From the NCBI GenBank assembly GCA_963377175.1, contig CAUJNA010002890.1, positions 403,501-467,500 on the forward strand: a DNA stretch of 64,000 nt. The letters are read 5' to 3'. Position numbers and translations under genes: made by a program. This document shows, piece by piece, positions 30,350 through 40,147 of the stretch; the stretch's first letter is position 1, and the number at the start of each line of letters is the position of its first letter. The stretch is from Effrenium voratum. Taxonomy: Eukaryota; Sar; Dinophyceae; Suessiales; Symbiodiniaceae. The notes beneath the pieces were generated by a model. It saw nothing but the letters and a program-made list of their open reading frames with translations, was not told the origin of the DNA and ran no database searches.

Positions 30350-30480
30350 CACTTGGCGGTTCCCAGCGTGCGGTTCAACTTGGGTTATTACGTGTGTTTT
30401 TAGTTGGTTCAGCGGTATAGTTTTCATTTAACCCACTAACAATTTTCAACTTTTGGCAGGGGGTCAGTTTGGACAGCCCC
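30350..30480 (+). repeat. Family T repeat
   Basis: CTTGGCGGTTCCCAGCGTGC to GGCAGGGGGTCAGTTTGGAC. Confidence 0.6.
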
Positions 30481-30730
30481 GACTTTTTGGGTTTGGACCA
30501 TTTTAGCGGTAGGGTAAAAGTTTGGCTACTTGTTTGGCCAATCCTCTTGATCGGAAGCGAGTTTGAAAAGCCAACAAAAGCAAAAAACAACAAGTGACAA
30601 TTCCACTATATACCAAGGAAAGAACTGATATGTTTGTCTCCATGGTCCCGAGTCTGAGATTTTCTGCGCAGAATTCGGGGGGTCCTTCCCCATAAGGAGC
30701 TGACAGCCGACGGATTTTTTCCCAGGCGCT

Positions 30731-30810
30731 CGCAGATGGAGCCGCAGGGACTTCAGCAGGCGATGAGTTTTCCGATGGCGACGAAAAGCGCGGGGATGGA
30801 TCCGGAAGTC
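30731..30810 (+). CDS. Possible exon cut by a V element
   Basis: After TTTTTTCCCAG two frames are open: ALADGAAGTSAGDEFSDGDE and MEPQGLQQAMSFPMATKSAG. The pyrimidine tract before it is a good 3' splice signal. The V element begins at its right edge. Confidence 0.35.
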
Positions 30811-30934
30811 ATGGGGGCTGGGGCGGAGGGAGGGGAGGGAACCCAAATAAGCCCTAAATAAGGCCCAATTGAGGGCTTAATAAGGGCGCAATAAGAGCTC
30901 CCTCCCCTTCCCCTCCCTTTTTCTCTGCCCCCAT
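30811..30934. mobile_element. Family V element
   Basis: CATGGGGGCTGGGGCGGAGG and TTTCTCTGCCCCCATG with inner GGGAACCC-AATAAGCCCTAAATAAGG. A second copy lies at 58,507-58,621. Confidence 0.75.
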
Positions 30935-30964
30935 GAGGACGGCCGTTGCCCAAAATAGCCTGTA

Positions 30965-31083
30965 CTAGGTCCCCCAGATAGGTGCCCTTTTGCCGTTTCT
31001 TATTTGGGAGCAGGGTTCCCCTACTAAAATAGACTACAGAAAAAAGTTGGTACTTATTCTAACCTCTCTACTGGAGGACCTAG
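30965..31083 (+). mobile_element. Family A element
   Basis: Perfect CTAGGTCCCCCAG and CTGGAGGACCTAG ends. Flanks TGTA and TTTA match at three of four bases. Confidence 0.75.
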
Positions 31084-31091
31084 TTTACAAG

Positions 31092-31290
31092 GGAACACTG
31101 TGGTTGATGGAAGAAATTTTGCACCACCCTAGGGCTTCTTAGGTTTTGCAGAATTTCGTCCAACAGTAGGTGCTGTGCCACTCTCCCTGAGCTTATGAAC
31201 TTTGTGCATTGTGGAAGCCCATTTGCGTTGGTAACAACAAGTTCAGACTTTTGCTGGCCAATCCACTCGATCGGAAGTGAGACCCAGCAA
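31092..31290 (+). repeat. Family K variant and I right end
   Basis: ACTGTGGTTGATGGAAGAAA and CAGAATTTCGTCCAACAGT bracket K at 31,095-31,168. An I right end (CCACTCGATCGGAAGTGAG) lies at 31,263-31,281. Confidence 0.55.
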
Positions 31291-31631
31291 ACCAAACTTT
31301 GGTTCCACCAAACCAACCCAAGCCCACCCAACAGCCAACCAACCCAGCCGAACAATCACAACAACCACCCAACACACTAACCAACCAGCCTTGCAGCCAA
31401 CCAATCAAAACCACAACCAGACATTTTCCTGTTGAGTCAAAGGTTGGCTCCCTTGGTTACCTAAAACCAGTATATGGACAGGGTTACCCTGAGCGGCATG
31501 AGAATCAGTTGGAGGCAAGGACTAATCATGGTTGTTGTTGGGAAACAGTTTACATTTTTGCTTATTGTGGTTTAGTGGTTGAAATCCAACCACTCAACTG
31601 CCAAAATTTAATTTGTTGCTCGTCAACCAAG
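31291..31631. other. Repeat-like stretch
   Basis: CAACCAACC-rich low complexity, then TTGTGGTTTAGTGGTTGAAA, which recurs at 38.5 kb. No exon. Confidence 0.35.
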
Positions 31632-31794
31632 TAATGTTGACCCCACATGAACGAAACCAAACTGTTTAGTAATAGGAGGTGCTTTTCCATTTCTGGGTGA
31701 AATGTGTGGTACCAGACCACTTTGGGAGGGTCCAAAAACCATCAAAACCACCCCCTATTAATAGTATGGTTGATTTATCTGGGGTCGACATTAC
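31632..31794 (+). mobile_element. Family G element
   Basis: AATGTTGACCCCACATGAAC and TATCTGGGGTCGACATT, with TA on both sides. Confidence 0.8.
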
Positions 31795-32253
31795 TTTGTT
31801 TCGGGCGTCAGGCAGCAACCCGAAGGAGTAATTTTCCCCATGGCCATGCTCACGGCAACCCTCTGACTGCATCAGGGGGTGGTGCTGAACAGGGGGACTG
31901 ATGCAGCCTAGTAACGTTTGAGGCTTGGTTTGGCGCTTTTGTGGACGCTTGGTTTTAGCTGCTGGAGTGCTCTTTTTTGTTGCTTGGTGCCATTGTTTGG
32001 CTTGGTGCTTTAGTTTCAGCTTGGTCTTGTGGTTTGCTGCCATTTAGTTTAGATGGAGCCAGTTGAGGGCTTCTTCCTGCCTTCAACTGGGGGTTTTCCG
32101 CGGCAAGCTCTCTTTGTGTCCACCAACTTAAGCGGACCCGGACCCTCGCTCATCCAACTCGCCCGAGTTTTTGGTTGCAACAGACCCCCCTTTCCTTCTA
32201 TGGTTTCAGTGTCGTTGCGCAGCCGCTATTCCCCATTTTTACTTAAAGGGGCA
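31795..32253. other. Unassigned stretch
   Basis: TTGG/GCTTGG-rich low complexity near 31,930-32,040. A short open frame (ALFVSTNLSGPGPSLIQLAR) at about 32,110 is possible but unsupported. Confidence 0.25.
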
Positions 32254-32362
32254 TTGTACGTCAGGTAGTTAGTAAGGCTGGGTATAACCCACAAAAGCCA
32301 TGGTTATACGTCTCCGAGGGTTATCTTCCCAGGCGTACTCTCACCACTTACCTGACGTACCG
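32254..32362. mobile_element. Family C element
   Basis: GTACGTCAGGTAGTTAGTAA and CACTTACCTGACGTAC; the best-defined C copy. Confidence 0.8.
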
Positions 32363-32489
32363 CAACCAAGGGGGTGTCTTTTTTGGTGAGTAATCCTTGG
32401 CTGCTGTTGGGTAACGGATCTTTAGACTTTAGCTTTTTGGTTGAAATCAAGTTGGGTTTTCCACCAAAGCCACAAACAGGCAACTTTGT

Positions 32490-32740
32490 TGCATTTAGCT
32501 TGGATGTTAGGACTGTAACTTTTTGCCAACTAATGGGATTTCCATTAAACCACCAAAAGTTCAACTTTTCGCAGGGGAGCAGAAAGCAACCGACTTAAAA
32601 GAGCACTAAAAGATTACTAAAAAGGACCAACAGGGGGAAGAACTGGTGAAATTTCCGCAGTCGCATCCAAATCAATGAATTTTCCACCAAAGCCACAAAA
32701 AGTTAAACTTTTTGCAAAGGAGTCCTTGCAGCAACCAAGA
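32490..32740 (+). repeat. Family U repeats
   Basis: A full copy at 32,490-32,595 and a second right half at 32,680-32,735 (CCACCAAAGCCACAAAAAGT). Confidence 0.65.
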
Positions 32741-32753
32741 ATCTGTGTGGCAG

Positions 32754-33027
32754 GTGTGGCCCAGCTTCTTGAGCATCGAGGTGAACGGCCACGAGGCCCA
32801 TGTTTTGTTTTGCTTCTGGCGTAAAAGCGGAAAGCCGGCACCGTCATGCACTCGCTTCCAGAGTTCCGTTTCTGGACTTTAGTCACTTTTTGGGGAAAGA
32901 CCAGTTTAGTGGTAAAGCAAAATCTATCGGACTTGGTTTTGGGCCAATCCACTCAGGAAGCGAGTGCATGCTAACCTCGGATGAATCCGGAGGATCAATT
33001 TCCAGTGAAATCATCACGAGAACCCAG
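32754..33027 (+). CDS. Exons around a family I element (32754-32848, 32958-33027)
   Basis: First piece, after GTGGCAG: VWPSFLSIEVNGHEAHVLFC, then FWRKSGKPAPSC, up to CATG at the element. Second piece: SECMLTSDESGGSISSEIIT, ending at CCAG|GTAAAC (33028). The simple TSD-to-TSD join gives a stop, so here the second exon more likely starts within the element's right end (after CTCAG). Both pieces look coding; their connection is uncertain. Family unknown. Confidence 0.45.
32849..32966 (+). mobile_element. Family I element with CATG duplication
   Basis: CACTCGCTTCC at the left and GGAAGCGAGTG at the right are perfect inverted ends; CATG lies outside both. Confidence 0.8.
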
Positions 33028-33474
33028 GTAAACAACGGTGGTTCTTTGAACTCCCATTGTTTGAACGGTTTGTGTTCTATTTTGGGGTGTCTGACAGAAT
33101 CCAAAGTTACCCCCACAATCTTACCAGTCTCGTGTGCCAGGACCCTTCGATGCGTTACATGGTTTTGGGTACATCATGTCAATCCAACTATGACTCCAGT
33201 GCCATAATTGCGGAATATATTCGGATGTAGAAATGATGGCATGGTGTATCTCATTGGAATAACAAATTGTAGAACACAGATATTCATCTTAGTTATATCT
33301 GATTGCTCGAGATGTTCTCAGTTCGCCAAAGACGACGATTGACCCTTTGGAGTTCCACATACGGCCCTTTGATTTCCCATTTGTTTCCAGGTTGCGGCAG
33401 GCAGGTGCTATTGAACGACCAAAGACGACCTTTTGACCTTTTGGTTTTCCAATTTAGGCTTTATCCATGAGTTG
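33028..33474. other. Intron-like stretch
   Basis: Begins with family X (GGTAAACAACGGTGGTTCTT). Two near-repeats of AAAGACGAC near 33,328 and 33,420. No exon. Confidence 0.35.
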
Positions 33475-33567
33475 CTGGACTTTATACTTTTTTGGTTTGG
33501 ACCAGTTTAGTGCAGGCAAGAAGTGTGGTTACTGGTTTTTGGGCCATCCACTCGATTGGTAGTGAGG
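33475..33567 (+). mobile_element. Family I element
   Basis: GAGTTGCTGGACTTTATACT to CCACTCGATTGGTAGTGAG. Confidence 0.65.
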
Positions 33568-34047
33568 TATTAGTCAAGGTCCCACAAGGTGATCGCCTTT
33601 TATTTCGAGGTTCCTAAGGGGCTAGGTGAGAATAATAAATCGGGTTTGGCTTTCGGGCGGGCTCAAGGAGCCATGCGGGGATACTTGTCACTTCTCTTCT
33701 ACTCTTTGCATTCGTAGACACGGTGGGCTGAGTCGGTACCATTTTTTGGGTTGGTTTAAAAGGAAGCTAAAGCTGGCTTGCCCAAACGTTTATTTCCATG
33801 TTTCAGCCACCTTGTTTGAAACAACTCCGTGGTGGAATTCCCCCCTGAGAGGGCATTTGTCAGGCAAGTGGCTGTTCTCGCAGACATGTCTAGATCGATA
33901 GAGCCCAAAACCAAAAGCCTACAGAAGGAGCATCAGACGTGAAGAATTGGATGGGCAACCGCCATCTCCAACATGGAACCCCAAGAAAGGCACAGCCGCA
34001 ATAAAACGGCGTTGCGCGGTGCTTTTTCTTTGGGATGCATTTTGCCA
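33568..34047. other. Unassigned stretch
   Basis: A minor Q-like piece near 33,745. No exon with supported edges. Confidence 0.25.
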
Positions 34048-34300
34048 AGGGCTGTTAGGACTTGAGAGCTTTTTGCCAACTAATGGGTTTTCCACTAAAC
34101 CACTAAAAGTTAAACTTTTAGCAGGGGAGCAGAAAGCAACCGAGTTTTTGTTCTGTATTTGGGACCATGATACATAGTTGCCCTTGACCAATCAAAGAAC
34201 AAAGGAGAATGACCCGGGTTTCGCCCAAGTTAGTACGTTGTAAACCTAAGTTGCAACCCGCTCACAAGTCTCCCTTAGTGGAGTTGACCTTTTCAGCTTT
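34048..34300 (+). repeat. Family U and L repeats
   Basis: U at 34,048-34,145 (GGACTTGAGAGCTTTTTGCC to GGGAGCAGAAAGCAACCGA). L left half from 34,207. Confidence 0.65.
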
Positions 34301-34342
34301 TTATAACCCGGCCAGGCCTTTTCCATTTGCTTGGCCTTTTAG

Positions 34343-34664
34343 GCTTTTCTGCCTATGTTATAGTGTATAGCGAGCTCACCGATTCGGGGGTATCACGAGC
34401 GAAAGCCATGATAAAGGTTCTTTACTTGGGGATCCGATTCTTAATTCAGCTTTTGGATTTATACCTGGAGTCTCCATCACCCTTAAAAGATGAGGTCATA
34501 ATCCAAAATCATGGGGCCATTGACCCATTTTTTAAGGGTCAGAAGGAGGCTCCAGGTATTACAATTTTGCAGATGACATGGTCTCACCCTCCGTTTGCCT
34601 CCGATTGCGAGCCTTGAGCCCAGGTGTTCACCACCAAGGTGCCTTTGCGAGGGTCCGCGCCTGA
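34343..34664 (+). CDS. Interrupted terminal exon of a membrane-like protein (34343-34463, 34559-34664)
   Basis: After CCTTTTAG the frame reads FSAYVIVYSELTDSGVSRAK, then AMIKVLYLGIRFLIQLLDL. A B element follows; removing it with one TA continues YYNFADDMVSPSVCLRLRAL and ends at TGA 34,662. The join is seamless in character (LLDL|YYNFADDM). Two hydrophobic stretches suggest membrane association. One of the best interrupted frames. Family unknown. Confidence 0.65.
34464..34556 (+). mobile_element. Family B element inside a coding frame
   Basis: CCTGGAGTCTCCATCACCC and GGGTCAGAAGGAGGCTCCAGG-type ends, TA outside both. Confidence 0.85.
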
Positions 34665-35205
34665 GTCACCTGAGGGTCTTCGGAGGGCTCGGGGCAAGTG
34701 GGGCTCGGGGAAGTTGTCACGGAACTTGTCCCAGGCCCCAAACAGACCTCCAAACATGGGGTTGTTTGATCTTTCCCAAGGATTTTCTTGAGTTGTGTTT
34801 GGGGGGGTGAAGTTAGAAAGTAGTTTACCTGGGGCACAACCCACCAACAAGGTTCAGTCTACTTGGAGCTGAGAAGTAGGTTATAGCTTAGGTCAACTTA
34901 CGTTACGAGCTCGGCGAATCGAAGATCCAAGTTCAGAGCAATGCGAATGCTGCCCTGTTAGCCTTTCAACGTTCCATTGCAAGACCGAATCGCCTTTGAG
35001 ACCATTTAGGAAACCAACCACCGGTGATCGACCTGTTGCCGTTTGCTCTTTGGGGGGGGGGGGGTTGGAGCAACCCGGATTCTTGCTGGCCTCGGTCACC
35101 CATTGGCTGTGCTGTTTCTCGGAGCTTTCCCAGAAAATGGTGGTGCTCCTTTTGGATTCCCTTTAAGGCCATCAAACATGGGGTACCAACTTCAAGACAG
35201 GCATA
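34665..35205. other. Gene-poor stretch
   Basis: L fragment near 34,860-34,912, a G-run at 35,052, and a Q-like piece (GGATTCCCTTTAAGGCCATC) at 35,154 that runs into the next element. Confidence 0.35.
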
Positions 35206-35400
35206 CCTGGAGTCCCCATGACCCTGAAAAAATGGGTCAATGACTCCAACATCTTGGGTAATGACCCCATTTTTCAAGGGCTTACCTCTTAAAAACACAA
35301 CTTTTCAACTTTTTGGGTAACATGGGCTATATGTCTGTAAAAGATTAACTTCCCCAGGGCTTGGAGTTCTAAGGGGTCAGAGGGTCATGGAGACTCGAGG
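35206..35400 (+). mobile_element. Family B element containing an E element, inside a Q repeat
   Basis: B arms CCTGGAGTCCCCATGACCC and GGGTCATGGAGACTCGAGG are split by E at 35,281-35,380, with AGGG on both sides of E. The B element itself sits in the right end of a Q repeat (GACAGGCATA...CCCATTT). Confidence 0.85.
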
Positions 35401-35430
35401 TACCCATTTCAAGTAAGTTTCTTTTGGCGG

Positions 35431-35552
35431 GGCGATGTTTCGGGGAAAGTGGACATATAGGGAGCCCGGCTCCTCTCCCAAACCCGAGGAATGTGCGTGG
35501 CCGCTCCGGAACGACCTCTTGTTGTGGTTCAAAGAGAAGCCCAAAGCAGAGC
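35431..35552 (+). CDS. Exon, faintly eIF4E-like
   Basis: Open frame KWTYREPGSSPKPEECAWPL, then RNDLLLWFKEKPKAEPP. The spacing W-PL-x5-WF recalls the HPLxxxWxxWF start of cap-binding eIF4E proteins, but no second conserved tryptophan block is visible nearby. It runs into an I element. Treat the name as a hint only. Confidence 0.4.
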
Positions 35553-35655
35553 CTCCCTGAGTTCCTGGACTTTAGTCACTTTTTAGGAAGCCCATTTTGG
35601 AGGTAAGTCAAAAGGACCTTTTTTGCTGGCCAATCCACTGGGTCGGAAGTGAGAA
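35553..35655 (+). mobile_element. Family I element
   Basis: CCTCCCTGAGTTCCTGGACT to CCACTGGGTCGGAAGTGAG. Confidence 0.75.
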
Positions 35656-35676
35656 GGAGGCCCCTTGCCATTTCAG

Positions 35677-35792
35677 CTGGCCGCATCGGCCCAAGGCACA
35701 AGCGCCGGGATGTGCCGCAGGGCCTTTCAGCGTCTGCCTCAATGGGATTCGCGGTGAAGGAACCTGAGCGTAGCGTCGCCACATCGGCTTAA
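35677..35792 (+). CDS. Terminal exon, basic
   Basis: After CCATTTCAG the frame reads GRIGPRHKRRDVPQGLSASA, then SMGFAVKEPERSVATSA and TAA. Pyrimidine-rich 3' splice signal, compact exon and a clean stop make this credible. It may end the gene begun at 35,431. Confidence 0.5.
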
Positions 35793-35807
35793 ACCAGCAG
35801 ACGACAA

Positions 35808-35937
35808 ACAGCTGTGGGTCAAAAATAGGTACACAAAATGGAACCCTGGTACATGGAACCAAGGACCAACAACTGCAGTCCCCCCACAGCCATGCCAACG
35901 GGGTGGCCGCGGAAAAATATATATATATATATACATA
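35808..35937 (-). mobile_element. Family M element and AT tract
   Basis: GCTGTGGGTCAAAAATAGG and CAGTCCCCCCACAGCC bracket a reverse M copy; an (AT)n tract follows at 35,916-35,932. Confidence 0.7.
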
Positions 35938-36479
35938 TTAGCTTCAAGAAAGCTTCAAGGGAAGCCCAAACAGGTTGTTGAACCCAAAGGAGTAACGTGA
36001 TTCAACCAGTGGCTCGCTTGCAAAAACTGGAGCAATGGAAGAGTCAACAACTCTTGAGCAAGAGAAATCTGTGGGCTTCGGCCTATGGCGCGACCCTTGT
36101 TTATAAACGATCGGACTCTTGTCCCTAACGGGAGGCCAGAGATAGCCCTAGGGTTCAACCCACCATTCAAGGAATTACCCAATTTGGAGGCTGACAATCT
36201 TTAGGTTATATGAACCCTCACTGTTCTGTCGGTTGTTTGAACTGCAGGGCTAGGGTGTTGCAATGTCTTTGAAGGGGGCAATTTTCCTGAACGCACCTGG
36301 GTGTCATGGCATGGGAGGATACTGAAAGTTATCCCACGGAGCCACCGCCCAGGGTACCTGACCTGGACCTCCAGTTTGTTCCACAAAAGCCTGGAGTGAA
36401 TCCCCTTTCCGAGTGAATCCTTTCTTGTTCCTTTGAAATAAAATCCTCATATTTTGGTGGGCCATCTAGTTTTCTTCTA
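35938..36479. other. Unassigned stretch
   Basis: Low repeat density, no open frame with coding character on either strand. Confidence 0.3.
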
Positions 36480-37560
36480 TTTTAGTGGACATGCTCCTTG
36501 TCTTTCTTTCCTCTCCATCTTTCTCGCACTTGGGTGTCTCCTTTCCCCCTTCCCAGATTTCTGCAGTCATGATTTTTGCTGATTTTGACTGTTTCTGGTA
36601 CAGGAGATAATCTTTCCATGTCATGTCTCTCATTCAGAATCCATTCCTTCGTGTCATCTGGATTCTTCATTCTAATTCTCTTTCTCCCGGCTTTCCCTGT
36701 CCAGCCGGTGGTTGAGGTTGGGAAAAAGAGAGACCGAAGGAAGCGACCAACCGTTCACTCGCTAACTCACTCACTCACCCGCTGGCCAGTTCTTTCCAGC
36801 GCTTACAAATGATTTCCTCTTCCTTCATCTCCCTTCCGTCGATTCCAGGCGAGACAGAGGAGCCGGAAAGAGAGGAAGGGTAGGGAAGGAACAGGAGGTG
36901 GGTGATCACTCTCTCCCCACCGCTTCCTTCATTCCTCACTCATTCTGATGCATTCATATGATCGAGGATGCATCAGATGGGAGTGAATGGGAATGAACGG
37001 ATGGTAAGGGATGGGAAAGGAGATGCTTCCTTCATCTCTCCCATCCTCCATCCCCCACTCACTCACCAGCCATTTCTCTCTTCTTGGCTGGTAGGAAGGA
37101 GTGAGTGTACATGTCCTTATCCCATCTATTCCTTTCTCCTCAGTCACTTCCTTCGTGACAGTGAGGAGATGGAAGAGGTGGAAGGACATGACAGTGAGTG
37201 AGTGGATGGGTGAAAGAGATCCCATCCTCATCCACATGTCCACTCTCTTCCTCTCACCACACCTCCCCAGCGACCAGGCCAAGAGCTGGGAAGGAGGTGA
37301 AAGAGAGTGACATACCCTTCCTCCCTATCACCGCTGCAGCGGATGGGAAGGGTAAGGTATAGATGAAATCCTTGACGAAGGGAAAGGACATGATGTGGAT
37401 GAGTGACCGAAGGAAGCGATCCCATCCACACCTTTCCCTATCCATCCTTTCATCCCTCTCGCTTCATCTGGATGCGAGATAATGGGATGAAGAGATGGGA
37501 AGGGAAGGCCCTGCGACACGAAGAGCCGGGTGAATGAAGATGACATGATACCTTCCTTCT
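36480..37560. repeat. 1.1-kb degenerate foldback block
   Basis: Dense recurrence, in both orientations, of words such as GGAAGGAAG, TCCCATCC, GGATGGG, ACTCACTCAC and GACATGA. Examples are GATCCCATCCTCATCCACAT against GATGTGGATGAGTG. None of the named element families occurs inside. It ends abruptly at a C-rich tract. Confidence 0.6.
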
Positions 37561-37638
37561 TATCACAGTCAGCAACTGGTTTTGTGTCCCCCTTAATCTG
37601 CCATTGGGGCGACTGTAGACAATTGCAAAATCATGGTG

Positions 37639-37845
37639 ACCCCCCCCCCACCCCCCAACCCCCGCCTCCCCTACCCCACACCCACCCCCAACCCCCGCTT
37701 CCCCTAACCCCCCCCTCCCCTACCCCACACCCTCCCCCTACACCCCACACCCCCCCCACACCCCCCCCAACCCCCCTCCCCCCCCACCCCCACCCTCCCC
37801 CTCCCCCCCCACCCCCTCCCCCCCCACACCCCACAACCAAACTCG
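37639..37845 (+). repeat. C-rich tract
   Basis: About 200 bases of CCCCCA, CCCCCT and CCCCCAC repeats, strand-asymmetric. Confidence 0.95.
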
Positions 37846-37850
37846 GCCAG

Positions 37851-38063
37851 AGATGTTCCACTGAGGATTCCAAGCGGCTCCACGGCCCAGAAGGTAAGAT
37901 TGGCAGCATAGACTCATCCAACTCGGCCGAGGCCAGCCTCCGGCGTGGCATCAACACCCTGGAGGTCACCGCGGAGGACGAGCGGAGGCCGCGTCCATCG
38001 GCTCGATCCGAAGGTCCGGTCCGGACGCGAGCGGCGCGAGCGCTTGCGCTTGACTGGTGGATG
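37851..38063 (+). CDS. Possible exon(s) between C-rich and G-rich tracts
   Basis: Open frame RCSTEDSKRLHGPEGKIGSI, then NSAEASLRRGINTLEVTAED. A perfect GTAAGA 5' splice motif at 37,894 may divide it in two. A minus frame is also open. Unusual composition of the flanks makes the call uncertain. Confidence 0.4.
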
Positions 38064-38065
38064 GG

Positions 38066-38200
38066 TGGGTGGGGTGGGGTGGGGTGGGGTGGGGTGGGGT
38101 GGGGTGGGGTGGGGGTTGGTTGGGGTTGGGGGTGGGTGGGGGGTGGGTGCGGGTGGTTTGGTTGGGGTGAGGGTGGGGTTCTGTTGGGGTTGGACCGGTG
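38066..38200 (+). repeat. (GGGGT)n tract
   Basis: At least 11 GGGGT units and further G-runs; complementary in type to the C-rich tract 220 bases upstream and able to form G-quadruplexes. Confidence 0.95.
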
Positions 38201-38342
38201 AGATGCTCGCCATCCCCTTCACTTTCCTTCACTTCCCGTCCTGTCCCTTTATTTCTTTTTAATTCCCTTCAATTATGTCCTTCCATTGTCCTTCATTTAA
38301 CTTCATGTCCGTTATTTCCATGCAGTTCCCTTCATTTCCCTT

Positions 38343-38640
38343 TAAAATGAAGATTCTTGATTTCCCCCTGTTGGTTTTCATCTGGATCTATCACTACTGG
38401 AGGTATGTTCTCATTGTTTCCGGGCTTAACCAAATGGACACCCCTTTTAGCCTAGACTTTCAGTTGGTTGTTGTTGGGAACATTTTACATGTTTGCTTAT
38501 TGTGGTTTAGTGGTTGAAATCCAACCACTCAACTGCTAAAATTTGAGAACTGCTAAAATTTGAGAACTTTTGCTCAGCTTCCAACGTCAACCAAGTCCAG
38601 TGGGGTGTACCCGTTCCTTCTCCCCAGCTGAAAGCTGAAA
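38343..38640 (+). repeat. Family D element and TTTAGTGGTTGAAA repeat
   Basis: D at 38,343-38,440 (TCATCTGGATCTATCACTAC core). The following TTGTGGTTTAGTGGTTGAAA matches 31,566 and 9,190 kb-scale neighbours. Confidence 0.55.
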
Positions 38641-38953
38641 GCTGTGGATGGGGTGGACAGGTCTGGGTTGGAGGCTTTCGGAAGGGGTCCGGGCTTCTCG
38701 TGTGATACCGCCTGGACTTTTCGGGGTGGCTGGAAAGGGAAACCAAAAGGAAAGCCGCCCAGTGGGTTCCCCCAGTTTAAGACAGACCCATTTGCGTTTC
38801 AGACCATGTGTTTTTTCTCCCTGCTGTTTCTTCCCGAACAATCTATGACTGGACAACAAATCCCTAGCCCGGGTCGGAATGGGAAGCTGGGAAGCCGCTC
38901 ATGAGGCTTGCCCCGGCAAACTCAGATGTCGGAAGCCGTCCTTTTTTTTTTAG

Positions 38954-39299
38954 CTAGCATTTTTAAGTTCATGGCGGGTTTCTATGTGCCCGAAACAAAT
39001 CTCACATCAAGCAGCCGGTGGATCACAAGCCCTGAAGAAATCATCAATGACTATCAGGGCTCTATAAGAGAAACGTCCATTTGCTGAAAAATGCTCGTTT
39101 TTTTAAGTTTCCCTTGTTGGTTTTAAAAGGAATTTATCACCACTGGACATATTTTTATTTTTTTCCAGGGGTCTTACCCAAATGGATGGAAATGGTGTTG
39201 CTCACACCGACGCCCACAGGCTGGATGCAAGTTGCTGTGCAACCATTCGACGGTGCCACAGCAGCGCAAGCAACTTTCAAGCTCGGACGGACCGCATGT
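38954..39299 (+). CDS. Interrupted exon pair around a D element (38954-39075, 39186-39299)
   Basis: After a nine-T tract and TTAG the frame reads SIFKFMAGFYVPETNLTSSS, then RWITSPEEIINDYQGSIRET. Leaving out the D element continues MEMVLLTPTPTGWMQVAVQP and FDGATAAQATFKLGRTACS in the same frame. An ATG GCG at MAGFYV could be a start. No exact target duplication is visible at this D, so the join is less certain than for A or B. Family unknown. Confidence 0.5.
39076..39185 (+). mobile_element. Family D element
   Basis: TCCATTTGCTGAAAAATGC to CTTACCCAAATGG, with core ATTTATCACCACTGGACATA and CCAGGG. Confidence 0.75.
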
Positions 39300-39348
39300 T
39301 CAAAGAAAGCTCAGACTTTTGTTGGCAAATCCACCCGATCAGAAGTGA
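39300..39348 (+). mobile_element. Family I right end
   Basis: CAGACTTTTGTTGGCAAATC to GATCAGAAGTGAG; the left half is missing. Confidence 0.6.
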
Positions 39349-39496
39349 GTTGTTTGAGACCAGACATACTTCGACACATCCCTCTCAACGGTGGCCCAAC
39401 GGGTTTCAAAGAAAGGGGAACATCTGGGTGTTTGTGTTCGTGAGGCTATCACTCATTTTGGGTTCCCTATTTTGAGACGAATCAAACCATTTGCAG

Positions 39497-39769
39497 TGAG
39501 GGTCCAGGAGTTGGCATAGGTCCCAAGGTGCAGCATGGGCGGTTCGGGCGGCTTGCCGCGTGTAGCCAGGCGCGACTTTCTGCTGGCGGTGGTCAGGACC
39601 GTTGCTTGCAGCCAAACTAGGTCCCCCAGGATGGTGCCGTTTCTTTTTTTTGGGGTAGGATTCCCCTACTAAAATAGACTACAGAAAAAAGTTGGTACCC
39701 TTATTCTAACCTCTCTACTGGAGGACCTAGCAAATGTCTGGGCCAACCTCTCTCTGCCCATGTTACCAG
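39497..39769 (+). CDS. Interrupted exon (39497-39616, 39735-39769)
   Basis: After CATTTGCAG the frame reads VGIGPKVQHGRFGRLAACSQ and GGGQDRCLQP. Removing the A element with one CAAA continues NVWANLSLPMLP to a 5' splice site CCAG|GTACCT at 39,770. Left in, A gives a stop at once (AAACTAG). The opposite strand is also open, which is a caution. Family unknown. Confidence 0.55.
39617..39730 (+). mobile_element. Family A element inside a coding frame
   Basis: CTAGGTCCCCCAGG and CTACTGGAGGACCTAG, CAAA outside both ends. Confidence 0.9.
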
Positions 39770-39788
39770 GTACCTGGGCTCATCAAGG

Positions 39789-39899
39789 TACCGTGGTTCC
39801 AGGGGTCCCCATTCTTTCCAGGGATGCTTCTTTTCAGGAAACCATCAAAATCCTTGAAAAGAACGATGGTTGAAAAGAATGGGGAATCACCCCCTATAG
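39789..39899 (+). mobile_element. Family P element
   Basis: CCAGGGGTCCCCATTCTTTC to GGGGAATCACCCCCTATAG. Confidence 0.65.
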
Positions 39900-40049
39900 A
39901 GTAGTTGTAACTTGATAAACCTTTCAAATCATCGTACACCTCATCGACTGAGTTGGCGTTGCTCACACGAGTCAGAGCTGTTTCTCGCTCTCGGCGGCCG
40001 AGTCGCCCCCCCCCCCACGGCCTAGGAGGTGAAGCCCAACTTCCATCGC

Positions 40050-40147
40050 TTCCATTTGGTTAATATTTTTTTTGCTGTTGGTTTTAAAGGGAATCGATCA
40101 CTACTGGAATTATTTTGACTTTTTCCACGTGACTTAAGCAAATGGAG
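40050..40147 (+). mobile_element. Family D element
   Basis: TTCCATTTGGTTAATATTTT to GTGACTTAAGCAAATGGA. Confidence 0.75.

Noticed and set aside
35431..35552. Firm assignment to eIF4E
   Set aside because: Only one tryptophan-containing block resembles the family; the rest is missing.
38066..38130. Telomere-like repeat
   Set aside because: Unit is GGGGT in an internal position, not the TTTAGGG type expected in dinoflagellates.
37530..38262. Proline-, threonine- or glycine-rich frames on both strands
   Set aside because: Mostly C-rich and GGGGT tracts; only the central GC-rich part is kept as a possible exon.
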